A DNA stretch of 64,000 nucleotides from Porphyridium purpureum. Its lineage: Eukaryota > Rhodophyta > Bangiophyceae > Porphyridiales > Porphyridiaceae. Position numbers and translations under genes: made by a program. Numbering within the stretch: position 1 is the stretch's first letter; every line of letters begins with the position of its first letter. Shown here in pieces: positions 38,035 to 47,370 of this stretch. Under the pieces are notes generated by a model that did not search any database, had not been told where the DNA came from, and saw nothing but the letters and a program-made list of their open reading frames with translations. The stretch spans positions 496,001-560,000 of the forward strand of contig VRMN01000010.1 of assembly GCA_008690995.1 (NCBI GenBank), read 5' to 3'.

Positions 38035-40269
38035 TTAAAAACGCATCGACTGGTTCATCACGTTTTCCGCTTCGTGCGTCTGCAAGTCCAGAATGGTAGC
38101 GCTCAAGTATTGGCGCTTACCGGCGTCCGATAATTTGCACAGCTGGCTGAACTTTTGGGTGATCAAGTGAGGCGAGTGCGCAGTACCGGAACGAGCACCC
38201 GAACTTCTCGACTCGTGCGACTCAGGCTTTGGCAACGGTCGCACTGCAGCCGCCTGAACATTAGACACTGTGCGTGGCGAGTTGCTGAACATGCCTGTTC
38301 CCACATCCACAGCCTCATCGTCAAGCAGCACACCCCTTTTCACACGAGCTCTTGTGCCTGCATTTGCCCCGCCTGGCGGCCTCAACTCGTGCAAGTCAAT
38401 GGATGCTGGGTGAAACGAGTCCAGGGCGTAGGACCTCTTCTGCGCGCTTCGTCTCGGACGAAGAGAACGTAAAGATGAAGCATCAAAGCTGGACGACATT
38501 TCGGGCGGGGCCCGTTCGCTCGGGCTCATGTCAGGCGGCTCAATGTCGTCTTCTGCAAGCACTTGTGCGTGTGAGTCCAGCCCCGGGGGCTCCGATAACA
38601 TTTCAGGTAGGCCAGGTATGTGCAGGCCTTCGCGTCCGCGCAAACCCACGTTGCTTGTTCCGCTAGATATACGTCCACGTCCGGCAATATTGGCTCGATC
38701 CCTCAAGCCCTTAGCTGCTTCTTTCTCCATGTCCGCATCATCAACAGACTGTGCTCCTCCCTTGGAAGCCTGCTCACGCGAGGAAAAGAATCCATCACTC
38801 GACCTCAGCCTAGCGACCAATTTTGTGCCCGGCGTACTCGAGAATTCGGATGGGATTCGTAGCGAGGTAGGCCCGCCATCATATTCATCTTCTGGGTTTT
38901 CATCTGCCATATCATCAGGCGAAAACGATGATTCTGATTCTGGAGCTGGTGGTACTCCAGCAGATGCCGAAGCTGGGGTCGCTGCAGGCAGAGATGGAGA
39001 GCCTGTTTGCATGCGAGACGCCTCGTACGCAATCATGTACGAGTATACAAGCTTTGTTGGGTCTGCTGTGACCGCTGCGCTCGTGCTCGGGTCGTAGTCG
39101 CTCACAGAGATACCTTCACTGATCATCTGCTTTGGCTGAACATTCCTGAGCGCAGCCTGACCCGTGAACGACCGGATAAATTTTGTCGGGGAAGAACCCA
39201 CCACGATGACAAAGTAAGGGTGCTTGCCCAATTGTGGGCTGGACCGCTGCAAGCTCTTTTCAAACTGGTCTTTTGCGGACTCATTCAGAAAATGCGCGAT
39301 CGTGATGATGAGCACGTAACGAAAGCCAAGCACGCGACAACCTTCGCACAGGTTTTCAATCTTGACACATTCGCCTCCTTCCAGCATAACCAAGCACGAG
39401 CTCATGCGAGAATAAAGACCGTGACTGCGTGACTGCACCGCACCGTGTTCCAACTCTTCTTGCAGCATCGAGACCGGTTTCCGCCGCGGACTGGCAAGAA
39501 ACCGCTCGCTCGAAGATCGCGACGCCAAAGGATGCGCGGAATGATTACCCTGCACGCCGCTTTCTGCTGCACTGTGCGTCACTACCAATTCGCTGTGATT
39601 CCGGCTGTGCTGGAGGAGCGATTCTCTTCTTGACTGGCGATCATCATCCGGCCCCGATGCGCCCACCGCTCCCTCGGCCAGACTCTGACTACTCAGCAGA
39701 GTGACAAGCGGTTTTTTCTTAACATTCTTCTGTACAGAAACGGCGGCCATGCTTGTGCTGCCGCCACTCACATCCTCGTCACCTGCATACATTCTACCGC
39801 CCCTATCGTTTGCCGGCGTCGCGCCATGTGCGCGATGAGCGCCGTGCCGCTGCGATTCAAGGAGAGCGGGGCTCGACTCTGAGCTCGGCATGGCGCTCGA
39901 TGATGGAGACTCGCGGTTGGGTTGCCCTTTCAATTGTGCCATGCCATGCCGAGGGGTATCATATGCATACTGAGATTGCAGGCCTACACGTTCTTGCTCT
40001 GGCTGTCGTGTTTGCGGCCCTACTTGTTGTTCTCTTTGTTGTTGTCGGTGGTGGCCAGACGGAGCATATGTAGGTTGGTGCGTTTTGTCCTCGCCTTTGT
40101 GCTGTGCCGCGTGAACTCGTGAACGATCTTCTCTGCTCGTTCCGCGAGCGCCCTGATACAACGCGGCATCAGCGTACCCATACTCCACACCCGCTTGCTC
40201 ACCCTCATCTGTAGCGCTGTCTACAAGCACCTGCGCATCTTCATCATCTCGTGCACTGTTCCCTGCCAT
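38035..40269 (-). CDS. Large, mostly disordered protein with one conserved-looking core
   Basis: A 744-residue protein from ATG 40269. About three quarters is low-complexity Ser/Gln/Glu/Pro sequence. A structured island near residues 290-400 reads SRMSSCLVMLEGGECVKIEN, GFRYVLIITIAHFLNES, and HPYFVIVVGSSPTKFIRSFT, with alternating hydrophobic strands and helices; I recognise no family. The C-terminus ends in a short helix-like KFSQLCKLSDAGKRQYLSAT. Such layout fits a scaffold or regulatory protein (inference). It is convergent with the PSII S4 gene, 116 bp apart, with an A12 run between them. CTGTAC at 40392 lies about 125 bp upstream of the ATG. Confidence 0.7.
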   Translation of the reverse strand: MAGNSARDDEDAQVLVDSATDEGEQAGVEYGYADAALYQGARGTSREDRSRVHAAQHKGEDKTHQPTYAPSGHHRQQQREQQVGPQTRQPEQERVGLQSQYAYDTPRHGMAQLKGQPNRESPSSSAMPSSESSPALLESQRHGAHRAHGATPANDRGGRMYAGDEDVSGGSTSMAAVSVQKNVKKKPLVTLLSSQSLAEGAVGASGPDDDRQSRRESLLQHSRNHSELVVTHSAAESGVQGNHSAHPLASRSSSERFLASPRRKPVSMLQEELEHGAVQSRSHGLYSRMSSCLVMLEGGECVKIENLCEGCRVLGFRYVLIITIAHFLNESAKDQFEKSLQRSSPQLGKHPYFVIVVGSSPTKFIRSFTGQAALRNVQPKQMISEGISVSDYDPSTSAAVTADPTKLVYSYMIAYEASRMQTGSPSLPAATPASASAGVPPAPESESSFSPDDMADENPEDEYDGGPTSLRIPSEFSSTPGTKLVARLRSSDGFFSSREQASKGGAQSVDDADMEKEAAKGLRDRANIAGRGRISSGTSNVGLRGREGLHIPGLPEMLSEPPGLDSHAQVLAEDDIEPPDMSPSERAPPEMSSSFDASSLRSLRPRRSAQKRSYALDSFHPASIDLHELRPPGGANAGTRARVKRGVLLDDEAVDVGTGMFSNSPRTVSNVQAAAVRPLPKPESHESRSSGARSGTAHSPHLITQKFSQLCKLSDAGKRQYLSATILDLQTHEAENVMNQSMRF

Positions 40270-41906
40270 TGCCGACAGCACAATCTCTGTCAATCACTCT
40301 TGAAACATCCAATCCAATCCGAAGACGCAACAAAACCCACAACCAACAAACGAAACGATCGTCACAAAGGCGCATCTACTTGCGTCGATCCCTGTACACT
40401 TGCTCTTCTCCTATTCTCTCCGTTCTTGTTCCACCCGCACGTTCTTTGTCCGCCCTTCTCCTCCGACTTTCACTCACAAAATCCAACGCGCTTGCGGGTT
40501 TTTGCCTCCGCCTCGAAAGACAGAACAAGTTGGGACGGAGCGGCTGCTTGCGGTCGTTGTGGTTCACTAACCGTGCACGAAGCCTCGCTCCTTTCGCTGC
40601 ATGCGCTATAATCCAAGCGACTACTCCGGCATGATCCTGAAAGGTGAGTTGGTTTTGATTTTCCAGGTACAACAGCAGCAAGCAGCGGCACGGAGGTACA
40701 CACCGCATCAACGCCTAATCCGCCAGAGAGAGAGACGCACAGGAAAATGCTTGTGGCGAAAGAAGGCGGTACGCGCTGTATATTCCTCAGACAATAACTT
40801 CTTGCAATAAACAGAAACCGATGTGCGGCACGCACGCTTGCGTGCTACTTCCACCGAGCCGCCAAGCGCAGCTAACGGCGCGGCGTTAATATCGATAACA
40901 GTGCGGATGATGAGGACGAAGATGACAAGGATCTTGTTTGTGTTGGTGTGGTTGCTGCGCGTTGAACCAGGACGCGGTTGCGGTGAGAAAGGTGTTGTGC
41001 TGGACAGAAGTTCACGTATGTTTTAGACCACATCCGCGTGGATACAGACATGCGTCCGTGGTCAATGCAGATTATGTTTACATGTGGTCGGAAGAGAGAA
41101 AGAGCCAGCGAGAGAATGGTAGTAGTCGAGTAGAATGGAAGAGGCACGCATGCGCCGTCCTAGTGTAACTGTATCGGTCGCTTGTCGTGTTGGGATGCCA
41201 CACTGTCGTTCGCGCGCGGGGAGTCTGCACGCTCAGCACATGAATCAACGTCTGGGCTTCGCAACCTGCCGCGGGGCGGCGCGTTGATCATTGACAACAG
41301 CCGCTACACACGCCGCACGCGCTCAACTTTGATGGATAGAACAATAAGGATGACAAACGAATGGAAAGAAATGCGAGGGTTATGGCGCACACCGGGACGG
41401 GTACAGCGTGACTCCAGGCTGGACGACCGCGAGGTTCGGACGTGAAGATGCCAAACGAATGGGAATGCGACTATAAAAGATGACATAAGAATGAATATTA
41501 CGCAGTGAATGATGTCGGACATCTCGACACTGCGTTGAAGAATGACAGACGAATGCAGAATGGACAGTCAATGCTGACAGAGGAATGCAGGACAAACAAG
41601 TCATAATGACAAAAGAATGCAGAATGAACCAGTAATGATGACAAAAGAATGTAGAGTGGGTATTTAATGATGTTATAAGAATGCGGAATGAGACGTGAAT
41701 GATGACAGAAGAATGGCGGAGTGACCGGTGGGAAGGAGGGGGGAACGTGAGCGGCGGGAAGAGGATGGCAGGGAAGGAAGAAGTGGTGCGTGGGAGAATG
41801 TGGGATGGCGGGTGGAGGAGGAGGGGTAGGTGGCAGTGCGGGAGTGCGGGAGTGCGTGAGTGCGTGAGTGCGTGACATCGTGGTCGTGGGCCGTTGTGAT
41901 ATTGTG
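40270..41906. other. 1.6-kb divergent intergenic region
   Basis: Separates the disordered-protein gene and the SLC4 gene. It holds no convincing gene. A 69-codon ATG frame at 40601-40810 contains GTGAGT..TTTTCCAG only 23 bp apart and is not called. From 41341 on it is minisatellite, then G-rich GTGCGTGA repeats at about 41845-41880 just before the SLC4 start. Confidence 0.5.
41341..41725 (+). repeat. Diverged ~32-bp minisatellite upstream of the SLC4 gene
   Basis: About eight to ten imperfect units with core AATGATGACAAAAGAATGCA, starting near 41347, 41445, 41477, 41538, 41570, 41603, 41635, 41667 and 41698. Spacing is about 31-33 bp in the last six. Nearly every unit carries ATG triplets. 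It ends about 180 bp before the SLC4 ATG. Confidence 0.75.
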
Positions 41907-44348
41907 ATGCGTGGTGGGTTTCCATGGCGCCGCGCGGCGGCGGGAAGTGATGGTAATGGCGGTCGGAATGCCCCAGGAAATGTGGAGCCGGACGAGGACC
42001 CACAGGCGGAACAAGGGTTGCAGGCGAGCACCGGCTCGACGCCGTCGTCGAGCGACGGCGCGCTGCATAATCCGAATGAGCCGGCCGGCGTCGGGGTCGC
42101 GACAAACGTGATGGTGCATTTGGAGCGTGTGCCAGTGCTGTCCGTGGGTGAGGAGGTGCGCGCCGCAAAGGAGCTGCGCCGTATTGCCAACGTGCAGGAC
42201 GGTGACCGCTCCGTTGTACTACTGGATGTGCCGCACGTAGAAAACTGTGCGCACGCACTCGATGTCGCGCTTCATGGGCTAGTCAAAGCGGGCTACGTGG
42301 ATGACGAATCTAGCATACACGAAGCCATCAAAGACGCCGTGCTTGTTTCGCCCACGGCAGATCATGAACAGCACGGTCACCATGAAGACAACCCTACCAG
42401 CGACGACTCGCTCCCTGTATGGAGACACTCGATTCAAGGTCGTTCATTTGTTGTCGTACATGCAAAGGTGCAAGGCTTGCCTGCACCACAGACATGTATT
42501 GTGCGCTTGTTGCATGGCAGCACTGAGCTGGCTTTTAATAGCCACGCCAGCTCGCCAGTGCACTTCCTTGTACTCGTACTTGGTCACAGCGGCGAAGTAA
42601 AGCTGACAAAGAGCGACGCGGTGCGTGCGCAGCACTTTGCGACCATGCTGCGAGACGAAACCTTCTACGCAGACGCCATGGAGGCGCACGACGAACAGGC
42701 ATTTCGAAGCGCAGTTGGGGCGTATGTGGACCGTGAGGAAATGATGGAGCACAATGCATTTGATCAGGGCCACAAGGGCAACGATGCGGACGAATTTGAT
42801 GATATGCAGCGCACTGGCAAGCTCTTTGGTGGTCTGCGGAATGACATACGAAGGAAATACCGATGGAGCGTGTACAAGTCCGACTGGACAGACGGCCTGA
42901 ACGACTGGCGCAGTATCGTCAAGTACATCTCAACCATTGCATGGCTTTATTTTGCAGTCATCATGCCCGTTATCGCGTTTGGGAGCGTGAATGATGCGAA
43001 CACGAACCAGGCCATCGGCGTGAGCGAAACTGTTCTTTCTCAAGCCATCTCCGGTGGAATGGCGGCGTTGTTTGCTGGACAGCCCTTGGCAATTTCCATG
43101 ACCACTGGACCGGTGACCGTCTTTATTCAGGTGCTATTTAATTGGTCAGAGGCACTTGATATAGATTTTCTTCCGTTTTACGCGTGGACGGGCATCTGGT
43201 GCGGCATCATTTTGACCGCGGTGGTCGCCTTCGACCTGATCGCGTATGTTAGGTATGTTGGTCAGTTCACCGAGGAAATCTTTGCGGGTCTTGTTGCGGT
43301 TATTTTCATTTCTGAATTTCTCACACCGCTTATTATCGCGGCGCAAGATGACCCCACGGATGTGTTCTTGCTCAGCCTCGTGCTCAGCTTGGGTATATTC
43401 TTCATGGCGCGTATTTTGAGTCAGGCAGAACGCAGTTATTTGCTGAACAAGACCACGCGCACGCTGCTAGCGGATTTTGGAATGCCAGCGTCCGTGCTGC
43501 TGTGGAGCGGTTTGCGCCAGATTTTTACTAATGTGGATGTAGAAATGCTCCCCGTGCCGGAGAAGTCTGGCATTCTCACGACAAGTGGGCGCCCTTGGCT
43601 CGTCGACCTCGGCAATATTTCAGCGGGGTATGTTTTCCTCGCTTTTGTACCGGGCCTGCTGCTCGCGTTATTGTTTTTCGTGGATCAAAACGTGGCCGTG
43701 CTGCTCACGTGCAAACGAGAGAACAAACTGAAGAAAGGGACGGGCTACTTTCTGGACATGCAGGTGATCGCAATCGCAGTGGTGATTTGTTCGATTTTGG
43801 GAGTTCCTTGGGCGAATGCGGCCGTCCCGCACTCGCACCTTCACGCTCGTATGCTTGCTGAGACAGAAGAATATGAGTTGCACGGTCGCGCTTATACGCG
43901 AGTGATTCGGGCGCGAGAGACGCGGGTCACCAATACCGTGGCGCATCTGTTGATCTTTGCAAGTATGTTTCTGCTTTTCATCGTCGGCTACATCCCTTCG
44001 TCGGTTGTGTGGGGCTTTTTCCTGTACATCGGCGTTGCCACAATCGATGGAAATCAACTGTTCGAACGCTTGTTGCTGGTGTTCACGCAGCCGTCCAAGT
44101 TTCCGAGCGCGCACTACATTCGTCGGGTGCCATTGAAACGTGTATTTCTGTACACGGCGATCCAGCTTGTCCTATTGATCTTTCTTTGGTTTGTGAACCA
44201 GAATTTCTACATCTCGGGCACGCCTGTTTTCAACGCTGGTCTGCTATTCCCGCTCATCATCATAAGCTTCATTCCGATACGCAAATTTATGTTGCCCAAG
44301 TTTTTCACGCGGCGTGAGCTACACGCGTTGGAGATGGAGCATGAGTAA
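41907..44348 (+). CDS. SLC4-family bicarbonate/borate transporter
   Basis: An 813-residue membrane transporter from ATG 41907. The N-terminal ~300 residues are cytosolic and include a band-3-type domain related to PTS EIIA: SVVLLDVPHVENCAHALD, then VHFLVLVLGHSGE. The membrane domain begins after LFGGLRNDIRRKYRWSVYKS (about 312-331) with about 11-12 hydrophobic segments, including LSQAISGGMAALFAGQPLAI, the family signature around GPVTVFIQVLF, and SVVWGFFLYIGVATIDGNQL. It ends in a short charged tail. In algae such proteins import bicarbonate for photosynthesis or move borate; substrate cannot be read off. Plasma membrane or plastid envelope are both possible. Confidence 0.9.
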   Translation: MRGGFPWRRAAAGSDGNGGRNAPGNVEPDEDPQAEQGLQASTGSTPSSSDGALHNPNEPAGVGVATNVMVHLERVPVLSVGEEVRAAKELRRIANVQDGDRSVVLLDVPHVENCAHALDVALHGLVKAGYVDDESSIHEAIKDAVLVSPTADHEQHGHHEDNPTSDDSLPVWRHSIQGRSFVVVHAKVQGLPAPQTCIVRLLHGSTELAFNSHASSPVHFLVLVLGHSGEVKLTKSDAVRAQHFATMLRDETFYADAMEAHDEQAFRSAVGAYVDREEMMEHNAFDQGHKGNDADEFDDMQRTGKLFGGLRNDIRRKYRWSVYKSDWTDGLNDWRSIVKYISTIAWLYFAVIMPVIAFGSVNDANTNQAIGVSETVLSQAISGGMAALFAGQPLAISMTTGPVTVFIQVLFNWSEALDIDFLPFYAWTGIWCGIILTAVVAFDLIAYVRYVGQFTEEIFAGLVAVIFISEFLTPLIIAAQDDPTDVFLLSLVLSLGIFFMARILSQAERSYLLNKTTRTLLADFGMPASVLLWSGLRQIFTNVDVEMLPVPEKSGILTTSGRPWLVDLGNISAGYVFLAFVPGLLLALLFFVDQNVAVLLTCKRENKLKKGTGYFLDMQVIAIAVVICSILGVPWANAAVPHSHLHARMLAETEEYELHGRAYTRVIRARETRVTNTVAHLLIFASMFLLFIVGYIPSSVVWGFFLYIGVATIDGNQLFERLLLVFTQPSKFPSAHYIRRVPLKRVFLYTAIQLVLLIFLWFVNQNFYISGTPVFNAGLLFPLIIISFIPIRKFMLPKFFTRRELHALEMEHE

Positions 44349-44580
44349 CTCGGACATCGTGCGCGGTACTAGAGCGGTTCCGAAATAGAGCACGCATAGC
44401 TGCCAGCTACTTTGTGACTCTACGCTGAACCATGGTTGTCCTATGTACAATAGTAAATGCGAAATGCGTCCATTTTTCTTTCCAAAGTACTGCTTCGGGC
44501 CTCCTCGTACAGCGGGTCGCTTTCCTCGCTCGAGTTGACGGGCGCTGTCCGCGGACAAGACACTGTGCTTCTGCACAACA

Positions 44581-45915
44581 ATGTCGGGACGCTTCGACGA
44601 CGTCGACGACGAGTGGGGCGACTTCGCAGCCTTCCAGAGGACGCCGACCAGTCAACTCGTGGAGGAGCTACACCTCGTGGCAGTTGTCCCGGCAAGTGCT
44701 AGTCTAGACGCGAGCGCCGCATTTTCAACATCTGCGATTGGTGTCCGACGCGGCATTAATGATGGTGGACTTGATGATACGGCAACACAACGCACGGGCC
44801 TGGACGCCACTCAAACACCGGAAAAGTCTCTCATCGATGACTTGATATCTGCGTCCATTGCGAAACGGACCAGCAATGGGTCGACGAGCGACCTACTGAC
44901 TGCTGAGGGAAGGCTCGACGTGCAGAAATTGGCGAGACTGAGTGCGAGCAAGTACGCAGCGCTGGAGCTGGCGGCGCAAGCTCTACTCATGGGTACTCAT
45001 GACTCGAAAACCACGTCGCGATCATTGGTTTTGACACGCAGGCACAGACACGACAAGGACAGTCAGTTCGAACCGGTGGAGGACGAGTTTCTTGACCGCC
45101 GGCGGAGACGAGCACATGATGGCACTGGCTTGGGCACTGTCTGTGCGGGCATGAGTGTTTTCCACGAGAGCGTCAGCGCTCTGGTGCATGAGCATGTACG
45201 CGAGCGGGCAGCGCTGGTGCATCGCGTGTCGAGTGATATGCATTCGAGTGGTCGCGCATTTTCAGCAGCCGTACCCAAGGTAAGGGAGACCAGCAAGCAA
45301 GAGATCGAATATATTTCGACGGGTTTGGCCAAGGTTCGAAATCGTGCAGCCAAATCGTCCAGTTTGAAAATGTGGAAAAAGGTGCTTTCTTTGGAGATGG
45401 ACCGCTCTCTAGCACCTGCGGAGTCTGCCGAATTTGCGCGTGCTGTGCTTGCTGCGGAAGAGGCTATGCGCGCCATGGAGGAGCACGAGTACGAAAGGGC
45501 AGGTCTAACCAGTCCCAACAACGGGCAGGACTCCGAGAGCAGCGACGGCGAACCAAGCGACGAGGACATCTTCCTCGAGCAACTGAAATCGCACGAGGAG
45601 CACGAAGGTTTGGCTCTTGCTGCCTCCTCGTCACAGCAGACTCGCCAAGGCATTCTGAAACCGCGGTCCGACCTGACGATTCCGTCGGCGCTGGCGCCAA
45701 CCTTGCTCGACCCTGTCAACGACGACGGCTTATCTACTGAAGACACCACACCTTCTCGCAAACGCAGCAGCGGCGCTCTCGCCGTGCTCAAGCAGTCGAT
45801 ACTACTGGCAACGGCCTCTGTCCGAGGCACCGACAAGCATCGCACCACGCGCTCAGCCCCATCGACACAGGCCCCTACCAGCGCCTACCCAAAGACGCCA
45901 AGACCGAAAAGATGA
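44581..45915 (+). CDS. Unknown protein with an adaptor-binding-type acidic motif
   Basis: A 444-residue protein from ATG 44581. The N-terminus VDDEWGDFAAFQR resembles the acidic-aromatic motifs (DDEFGDFxxF type) by which aftiphilin-like proteins bind the ear domains of clathrin adaptors. The middle (about 180-290) is helical with heptad-like runs (LVHEHVRERAALVHRVSSDM), and the end is Ser/Lys-rich and disordered. There is no membrane segment. A trafficking role is inference from one short motif. It is followed by a promoter-like spacer for the next plus-strand gene. Confidence 0.7.
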   Translation: MSGRFDDVDDEWGDFAAFQRTPTSQLVEELHLVAVVPASASLDASAAFSTSAIGVRRGINDGGLDDTATQRTGLDATQTPEKSLIDDLISASIAKRTSNGSTSDLLTAEGRLDVQKLARLSASKYAALELAAQALLMGTHDSKTTSRSLVLTRRHRHDKDSQFEPVEDEFLDRRRRRAHDGTGLGTVCAGMSVFHESVSALVHEHVRERAALVHRVSSDMHSSGRAFSAAVPKVRETSKQEIEYISTGLAKVRNRAAKSSSLKMWKKVLSLEMDRSLAPAESAEFARAVLAAEEAMRAMEEHEYERAGLTSPNNGQDSESSDGEPSDEDIFLEQLKSHEEHEGLALAASSSQQTRQGILKPRSDLTIPSALAPTLLDPVNDDGLSTEDTTPSRKRSSGALAVLKQSILLATASVRGTDKHRTTRSAPSTQAPTSAYPKTPRPKR

Positions 45916-46281
45916 GCCGATGCCAAACCGCTACGCCGTTAAACCATTAAACCATTAAACCGCGCGGGCACGCGTTTCGGGGAACCGATAACAAGCCAGG
46001 AACCCCAATCGAACATTGATAAAGTACAGTTGATGTACAGCCGGAGCTTGTTGGCGTCGTGGTGGAAGGTGAGATGAGAAGGACGGACTGAGTCTGTGGA
46101 GATTGGCGAGAGGCAGTCATTCCCGGAGATAGTCAGATTAGTAGGTGTGCGGAGTGAAGGTTCTACAGTGCCCAGTCGCGCGCCAGCTCGTGCCCTCGTA
46201 GATTGGCCACTAAGACTTTCTCCGTCATCTCTCGTTCGCGTCCTGATTGAGCTGCCTGGTTTTCCATTCAGGTCGTTGGAA
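45916..46281 (+). promoter_or_regulatory. Promoter-like spacer with recurrent elements
   Basis: Contains TTAAACCATTAAACCATTAA (three AAACC units near 45947), AACCGATAAC at 45983-45992 (the complement of GTTATCGGTT seen at 36731) and two GTACAG motifs at 46024 and 46035. These lie 240-300 bp upstream of ATG 46282. Confidence 0.45.
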
Positions 46282-46659
46282 ATGGCGTTCGTGCTTCAAG
46301 TCGGGAGCAGCGCGCGTGGCGCAAGCGGATGGACGGTCGCTACTCAAGCGCAAAAGGCATGCGACAGGTCAGGCGGTGCGGCAGCGTCGGCAACGGTGCG
46401 TCCAAGCAGTGTCGCGACGAGATGCGTTGTGGGCGGGACCATGACGCGGGTGATGCGTGCGGACGTGCGCGTGTTCCAGGAGAAAAAGGATGGCGGAGAA
46501 GCAGGAGCAGGCGCGGAGGAGGAGGACCAGCCGGAGCGGCCGCAGACTCTAAAAGGCGTCATTATCTTTACGGTCACCATGGGGCTGTTTGCGCTGGGAC
46601 TGGCGGCCACTTTTGGCCGGGCGATGCTTCCCGGTGGGCTCGCACCGCCAATCCAGTAA
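46282..46659 (+). CDS. Small single-pass membrane protein with plastid-type leader
   Basis: A 125-residue protein from ATG 46282. The N-terminal ~65 residues are Ala/Ser/Arg-rich (MAFVLQVGSSARGASGWTVA..), like a plastid transit peptide. An acidic linker (EAGAGAEEEDQPERP) follows, then one transmembrane helix VIIFTVTMGLFALGLAATFG (about 94-113) and a short LAPPIQ end. I do not recognise the family; a small thylakoid or envelope protein is the best guess. The frame is open upstream from a GTG, without ATG. Confidence 0.65.
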   Translation: MAFVLQVGSSARGASGWTVATQAQKACDRSGGAAASATVRPSSVATRCVVGGTMTRVMRADVRVFQEKKDGGEAGAGAEEEDQPERPQTLKGVIIFTVTMGLFALGLAATFGRAMLPGGLAPPIQ

Positions 46660-46929
46660 CACAGACATACATGCCACTTGTACCAAGGCGCGATACGCGC
46701 GATCCTCTGGCACAAAGTTATGTCTGTCGGTAAGCGCTGCGGCGCATCGCATCGGAGGATTCGTTCCTTTCCGGTTTATAGTAAAACGCGCGTATTTCTT
46801 AGAAGATTCGCGATATTTGACTTGTGACCGATCCTGGTTTCGACTCGACGCAGCAAGAAAGGAAGAGGCAAGGCGCTAGGTGTCGGAAGATAGAGAACGT
46901 GTGCGTGTAGTATCTTGCTCCGGTTCGCG

Positions 46930-47256
46930 ATGGGCGTAGAGATCCAGACGACGCAAGCCGGTGATGGCAAAACGTTTCCCAAGGCCGGACAGACGGTGAG
47001 GTGCCATTACACGGGCACGCTGACCAACGGCAAGAAGTTTGACTCGTCGCGCGATCGTGGACAGCCGTTTGAATTCGTGATCGGCCGTGGCCAGGTCATC
47101 AAGGCATGGGACGAGGGCGTCATGCAGATGAGTGTTGGGCAGCGCGCGATGCTCACGGCGTCGCCCGACTACGCGTACGGGGCAGGAGGCATTCCGGGCG
47201 TGATCCCTCCGTCGTCTGTGCTGGTCTTTGATGTGGAGCTCTTGGGAGTCAAGTAA
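46930..47256 (+). CDS. FKBP12: FKBP12-type peptidyl-prolyl isomerase
   Basis: A 108-residue protein, the usual length of cytosolic FKBP12, from ATG 46930. It catalyses cis-trans isomerisation of prolyl bonds and binds FK506/rapamycin. Active-site residues are in place: Tyr in CHYTGTL, Phe and Asp in KKFDSSRDR, Phe in [12 protein letters not shown], Trp in IKAWDEGV, Tyr in [10 protein letters not shown] and Phe in VLVFDVELL. There is no leader. With rapamycin binding intact it could support TOR inhibition in this organism (inference). Confidence 0.95.
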   Translation: MGVEIQTTQAGDGKTFPKAGQTVRCHYTGTLTNGKKFDSSRDRGQPFEFVIGRGQVIKAWDEGVMQMSVGQRAMLTASPDYAYGAGGIPGVIPPSSVLVFDVELLGVK

Positions 47257-47370
47257 AGAAGAGGCGCGTAGGACTTGCTCGAAAAAGCACCAATTCACAG
47301 CGACACTCGGCCAATAAAGCTTGAAGGATCCGGTGCACAACGCCAACACAAGAAAGTATATTCTTTGTAC

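Noticed and set aside
40601-40810. A 69-codon ATG frame with GTGAGT..TTTTCCAG inside.
   Set aside because: The implied intron is only 23 bp, the product has no recognisable feature, and no second exon is evident.
41380-42258. Long minus-strand Pro/His/Ser-rich frames over the minisatellite and the SLC4 start.
   Set aside because: They are antisense to repeats and to a well-supported transporter gene.
46096-46281. An upstream extension of the small membrane protein from a GTG codon (and similar GTG/TTG extensions of other genes).
   Set aside because: Eukaryotic nuclear genes start with ATG; in each case the first in-frame ATG also fits the expected leader or domain start.
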